From NCBI GenBank assembly GCA_025999435.1, contig BNXH01000013.1, positions 1 through 36,263 of the forward strand: a stretch of 36,263 nucleotides of DNA. Reading direction: 5' to 3'. This DNA comes from Bacteroidia bacterium. Lineage in GTDB: Bacteria; Bacteroidota; Bacteroidia; Bacteroidales; Dysgonomonadaceae. Under the pieces are notes generated by a model. The model made no database searches, was not told where the DNA came from, and saw only the letters and a program-made list of their open reading frames with translations. The first letter of the stretch is position 1, and each line of letters begins with the position of its first letter. This document shows positions 32,672-36,263 of the stretch, piece after piece. Both the position numbers and the translations under genes were made by a program.

Positions 32672-34843
32672 TTATTCAGCTAATGGATCAAATGTGCCAT
32701 TCGCATTGCCTTGTGTTGCATCTCCCCAACCAATGGTTTGTTTTAATGTAATATTATTGGTTTGCGCACCGTTTGTGAGACCGATAAAATAGTATTTTGG
32801 TAAAAAAGTAACTACTTTGTTTTGTTCATCGCCAATACGTGTTTTACGTATAAGATAACTATCATAAAAGTTACTTAAATTGCTGAACTGCGCACTCAGA
32901 TCATTCTTCAAATCTAATGGAGCAGGACGATTGGCTAATATAGGATCGGAGCTGCTTGCTTCAGTTGCAGTTGCTTTTGCACAAAGTTCAATATTGTCAC
33001 GACGTTTTCCGTTGAAAGGTTCCACACCCAGATATGTACAGGTATTACCGTTAAATCCTGTCAATGTCCACGAACTTGGTGCGCCGTTTACATTATTGAA
33101 ATTACCGCCGCCATCCCAAAGTAACCAGCGCCGCATATCATCGAATCGCTTACCTTCGTATGCAAATTCGATTTGCCGTTCGTATAGAATAGCTCCGAAC
33201 AATTTACCACGATCACCGGATAATGATGCATCCAAACCATAATTTTCTGTTTCATTAGTATACCCTGCACGTTTGCGAATGTCTTTTAACACCTGTACGG
33301 CCTCTGCATAATTTCCGATACCGCAAGCGGCTTCTGCAAAATTCAGCAACACTTCTGCATAACGAATTTCCATATGAGGCATAGCTCCTTCGCCAAATGC
33401 ACCCTGACGATTTTCAGAGGCTGTGGCAGGCCAGCGATATAAACAAGTAGGGGTAGGAGTCGTCATGTCAAAATCGTTAGAGCGCTTGCGAATATAGACA
33501 CCTCTATAGTTTTGTCCTAACATATCAGCTCCGAAACCGCTTATATTCGGATCGGTTTGTTTCGTGGCATCGCCATACCATGAATAATTCCATAGCACAT
33601 AGTTTGAACCGTTATAGACGGCATTTGAAGGAATAGTTCCCTGCCATGCCAAAGGATTGCCTTCAAATCTCCAGTACATACCCGGAAATGCAAATGTGCG
33701 ATAAAAACGCGGATCACGATTTTCGTAGAACTTCAAGGAATTGTAATTGTATTGGCCTACTTCTGTCGGCCTCTTACCATCTGCCATAGGAAATAAATCG
33801 ACCATCAGGGCATTTGCGCTCATTCCCGTATTGGATGTAACGCCTGAAGCATTGGAAGGGCGCAAGCCTTGTTCCCTACGATTGTTTCTATAGATTTCGT
33901 TCGCCGCATCATCGTCATGTACTTTGTTATAGAGCGTTACAAACACTGCTTCCGGACTGTTGTAATCGGAAAATATTTTTGACCATCCGGCAGCATTGAT
34001 TCCCGGAGCATCCCGATAAGCCAGGCCAAATCCGCCGGACGTGAGGGCCTCAATAGCTTTTTTATTGGCATCATACGCTGCTTGCCAACGGTCTTTGTTA
34101 TCTGAACGATTAAATAGCGGACTGGCATAGAGTAAGCGTGCACGACCGGCTAAGGCATAAGCTGCTCCTTTAGTAACGCGCCCGAAATTAGCGCTTCCCC
34201 AAGTGTAAGGTAACATATTATAAGCTGTTTCCAGATCGGAGCATATAAAATCAATACATTCCTTGGTGGTTGCACGGGGTACTGTCAGGTTTTGCGCTTC
34301 ACTTACATCGGTTACCCGCACTTTATCTATAATTGGGACCCCGCCATATACTTTTACCAATAAATAATATTGCCATGCCCGGAAAAAATAGACTTGTCCC
34401 AGTAATTCATTCTTCTGATCATCGCTTAACGTACCACCTGAAATACCAGCTATCACATCATTACAATTGCGAATTTCACCCCAAGGACTATTGCTTGTTG
34501 CACTACTTACATAAAACCAGTCGGTCAAATTGCTTGATGAAGTAATTGTTACATCAGGATGGACAAAATTTGAAAGGCCGGTAAATTCTTCGGTCGATTG
34601 TGATTGGATATCGCTCTTACCTCCACTTGGACTTCTATAGGTAAGACCATCATTGGCATTCGGTAACATGCGCAGATAGATATCATCAACTCTCCTCAAA
34701 GCACCTGTATAATCATTGTAGATTTCGGGAGTAAGATTACTGTAATTTGTTTTTTCTTCCAAAAATGTATCACTACATCCCGCCCACAAAAGAGAGATTA
34801 CTATCAGAAGGGCACTGAAAATAAATTTATTTATATTTTTCAT
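32672..34843 (-). CDS. SusD/RagB-type glycan-binding outer-membrane lipoprotein
   Basis: Cell-surface lipoprotein that captures oligosaccharide and forms the lid of its SusC partner. The lipoprotein signal ends in LLWAGC with Cys23, followed by the usual SDTFLEEKTNYSNLTPEIYN. The helical SusD core is visible (YFFRAWQYYLLVKVYGGVPI, PRATTKECIDFICSDLETAY, GAAYALAGRARLLYASPLFN). Near the C-terminus are MEIRYAEVLLNFAEAACGIG, ILYERQIEFAYEGKRFDDMR and the closing KYYFIGLTN. At 723 residues it is larger than the usual 500-600, with long insertions in the middle and after the RRWLLW segment. It starts 11 bases after susC, as expected for a pair. Confidence 0.95.
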   Translation of the reverse strand: MKNINKFIFSALLIVISLLWAGCSDTFLEEKTNYSNLTPEIYNDYTGALRRVDDIYLRMLPNANDGLTYRSPSGGKSDIQSQSTEEFTGLSNFVHPDVTITSSSNLTDWFYVSSATSNSPWGEIRNCNDVIAGISGGTLSDDQKNELLGQVYFFRAWQYYLLVKVYGGVPIIDKVRVTDVSEAQNLTVPRATTKECIDFICSDLETAYNMLPYTWGSANFGRVTKGAAYALAGRARLLYASPLFNRSDNKDRWQAAYDANKKAIEALTSGGFGLAYRDAPGINAAGWSKIFSDYNSPEAVFVTLYNKVHDDDAANEIYRNNRREQGLRPSNASGVTSNTGMSANALMVDLFPMADGKRPTEVGQYNYNSLKFYENRDPRFYRTFAFPGMYWRFEGNPLAWQGTIPSNAVYNGSNYVLWNYSWYGDATKQTDPNISGFGADMLGQNYRGVYIRKRSNDFDMTTPTPTCLYRWPATASENRQGAFGEGAMPHMEIRYAEVLLNFAEAACGIGNYAEAVQVLKDIRKRAGYTNETENYGLDASLSGDRGKLFGAILYERQIEFAYEGKRFDDMRRWLLWDGGGNFNNVNGAPSSWTLTGFNGNTCTYLGVEPFNGKRRDNIELCAKATATEASSSDPILANRPAPLDLKNDLSAQFSNLSNFYDSYLIRKTRIGDEQNKVVTFLPKYYFIGLTNGAQTNNITLKQTIGWGDATQGNANGTFDPLAE

Positions 34844-34854
34844 ATTATTCCTTT

Positions 34855-36263
34855 TTAAAATGAAACATTTAGCCCTACAGTAATTTTCCGTAAAAGAGGA
34901 TATGTACTGTATGGAGAATTCGGGCTCATGAATTTGTCTGGATATGGATTATAAAATTCAATAATATTTTGTCCGGTAACGTTAAGCCGGCAGCTTTCGA
35001 TACCTACCTTCTTTACCCATACACTAGGCAATGTGTAGGCCAGCGTAATATTGCGCAGAAAAACATTAGCATTATTTACTTTCCAAAAAGTGGATTCAAC
35101 AGAATTAACATCAGCGAAACGCAGGTTAGGATATTTTGCATCCAGGTTTTGTGAGGCCACAACTCGTCCTTGTGCATCCAAAACGTCTCTGTAAGCAAAC
35201 ATATTGCCTGACCAAAATGAAGGTAAATTGGTATATTGCATCGCATCGTAGCCTGAAACGGTAGAAACAATACTTTTGTTGCTGATAGCTTGTGTCGGCA
35301 TCATGCTGTAGCTTCCCCAACTTGCGCCAAGTTGTGCGCTAAACGAGAAACTTTTGTATTCACCTCCAAAATTAAGCGTAAAACCATAAGGATTACTTTT
35401 GCGGTTCGATATTTTTATACGGTCATTCTTGTCTATTTTGTTCCCTTCCGGATCATTTGGGTCGCCGGGAGCATAATAAGTGCCATCGGGCTTTTGTGAT
35501 CCGCGTACATCTTTATAGATCAGCATTCCCGGATGAACGTCCGCTTGCGTTTTTCCCATATAAGTAGTGAGGTTATACTCAGCGAAGTATTCGGCAATTT
35601 CCTGATAGCTGCGGAACATACCGGTACAATTGTAACCCCATAAACCACGGTCGGCGCGTTCGTCCGGCATAAAGGCATCCAATTCGCGTGTTGCAGCAGC
35701 CGTCCACGGGTATTTAATAATTTTGTTGTCATTTAATGAAGTATTGAGCTTCACCCAGTATTTGATGTCCTTTCCTATCTTATCCCGCCAACTCAGAGAG
35801 AGTTCCAGTCCGTAGTTATCTATCGACCCGTAATTGGAGGCTGATGCCTGAGCGCCTATCGTACCCGGAAAATCAGAGGTGCTGGTAATCGACATAAACA
35901 CCTCCCTGTAACGGTCATAATATCCATCTAAAGTAACCGACAAACGGTTTCTCAAAAAGTTTGCATCTAAACCGAAATTACTCTTGTAGCTTTTGTCCCA
36001 ATGCGAATTGCGGTTAGGTACCGCATTCGGGATCTGGAAGTGTGCGCCGGCATTCACATCAGGATTATTACCAAATATAGGGCCTTTGACTGTTTCACTT
36101 CCATATGTTTGCAGCCAAGCCCACGGTGCTACATTGTCGCGTCCCAACATACCGTAAGAACCACGAATTTTAAGGAAATCAACAAAGCTGACATTGTTCT
36201 TAAACCAGCCTTCTTCCGAAATAATCCAACCTAACGATAAAGAAGGGAATACACCCCAGTAGT
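34855..36263 (-). CDS. SusC/RagA-type TonB-dependent outer-membrane transporter (partial, C-terminal part)
   Basis: The frame is open to the right edge. Upstream of the internal Met at 36150 it reads GVFPSLSLGWIISEEGWFKN and then FLKIRGSYGMLG, so that Met is not the start. The visible 469 residues are the C-terminal barrel strands: LDANFLRNRLSVTLDGYYDR, YGLELSLSWRDKIGKDIKYW, PYGFTLNFGGEYKSFSFSAQ, VFLRNITLAYTLPSVWVKK and the closing PYSTYPLLRKITVGLNVSF, which ends in an aromatic residue as outer-membrane barrels do. The plug, TonB box and N-terminal domain are outside the window. Its partner SusD follows after 11 bases. Confidence 0.95.
   Translation of the reverse strand, partial: YWGVFPSLSLGWIISEEGWFKNNVSFVDFLKIRGSYGMLGRDNVAPWAWLQTYGSETVKGPIFGNNPDVNAGAHFQIPNAVPNRNSHWDKSYKSNFGLDANFLRNRLSVTLDGYYDRYREVFMSITSTSDFPGTIGAQASASNYGSIDNYGLELSLSWRDKIGKDIKYWVKLNTSLNDNKIIKYPWTAAATRELDAFMPDERADRGLWGYNCTGMFRSYQEIAEYFAEYNLTTYMGKTQADVHPGMLIYKDVRGSQKPDGTYYAPGDPNDPEGNKIDKNDRIKISNRKSNPYGFTLNFGGEYKSFSFSAQLGASWGSYSMMPTQAISNKSIVSTVSGYDAMQYTNLPSFWSGNMFAYRDVLDAQGRVVASQNLDAKYPNLRFADVNSVESTFWKVNNANVFLRNITLAYTLPSVWVKKVGIESCRLNVTGQNIIEFYNPYPDKFMSPNSPYSTYPLLRKITVGLNVSF

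Overview
The window looks like chromosomal DNA from a Bacteroidales bacterium, most probably of the Dysgonomonas/Parabacteroides type. This is inferred from the SusC/SusD pair, the DUF3826 proteins, a rhamnose operon in the Bacteroides gene order, Bacteroidetes-style lipoprotein signals, AT-rich intergenic DNA and dispersed palindromes of a kind common in that phylum. I see no rRNA, tRNA or CRISPR array.

Layout. (1) 1-4.6 kb: a transposase remnant, then housekeeping genes on the + strand: rarA/mgsA (AAA+ ATPase), a small BamE/SmpA-like lipoprotein, and dnaK closed by a strong stem-loop terminator. (2) 4.6-6.2 kb: gene debris. A zinc-ribbon/helix-turn-helix gene is cut by an IS1595-type transposase fragment. 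It is followed by a frameshifted lipoprotein gene and a doubly frameshifted minus-strand gene. (3) 6.2-12.2 kb, minus strand: an L-rhamnose catabolic cluster, transcribed AraC-type regulator, rhaB, rhaA, rhaT, rhaD. (4) 12.2-15.1 kb: repeat-rich DNA with two related remnants of secreted surface proteins, one truncated and given a foreign C-terminus, the other carrying two compensating frameshifts. (5) 15.1-36.3 kb, minus strand: a polysaccharide utilization locus (PUL) that runs off the right edge. In transcription order it is susC (partial), susD, a PL1 pectate lyase, a DUF3826 protein, a beta-helix plus DUF6298 two-domain protein, a GH43-like lipoprotein, a three-module six-hairpin glycosidase, a GH78 alpha-L-rhamnosidase, a SASA-type acetylesterase, a second DUF3826 protein and a DUF5703 glycosidase.

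How it works together (inference): the PUL would bind and import pectic, rhamnose-containing oligosaccharides, with the lyase, acetylesterase, GH43-like enzyme and rhamnosidase taking them apart. Released L-rhamnose would be carried in by RhaT and converted by RhaA, RhaB and RhaD to DHAP and L-lactaldehyde. The least-described parts are the beta-helix/DUF6298 fusion, the propeller-sandwich-(alpha/alpha)6 enzyme, the DUF5703 enzyme and the two divergent DUF3826 proteins in one locus.

All family names come from reading the sequence and from memory. No database search was run, and substrate assignments are predictions.
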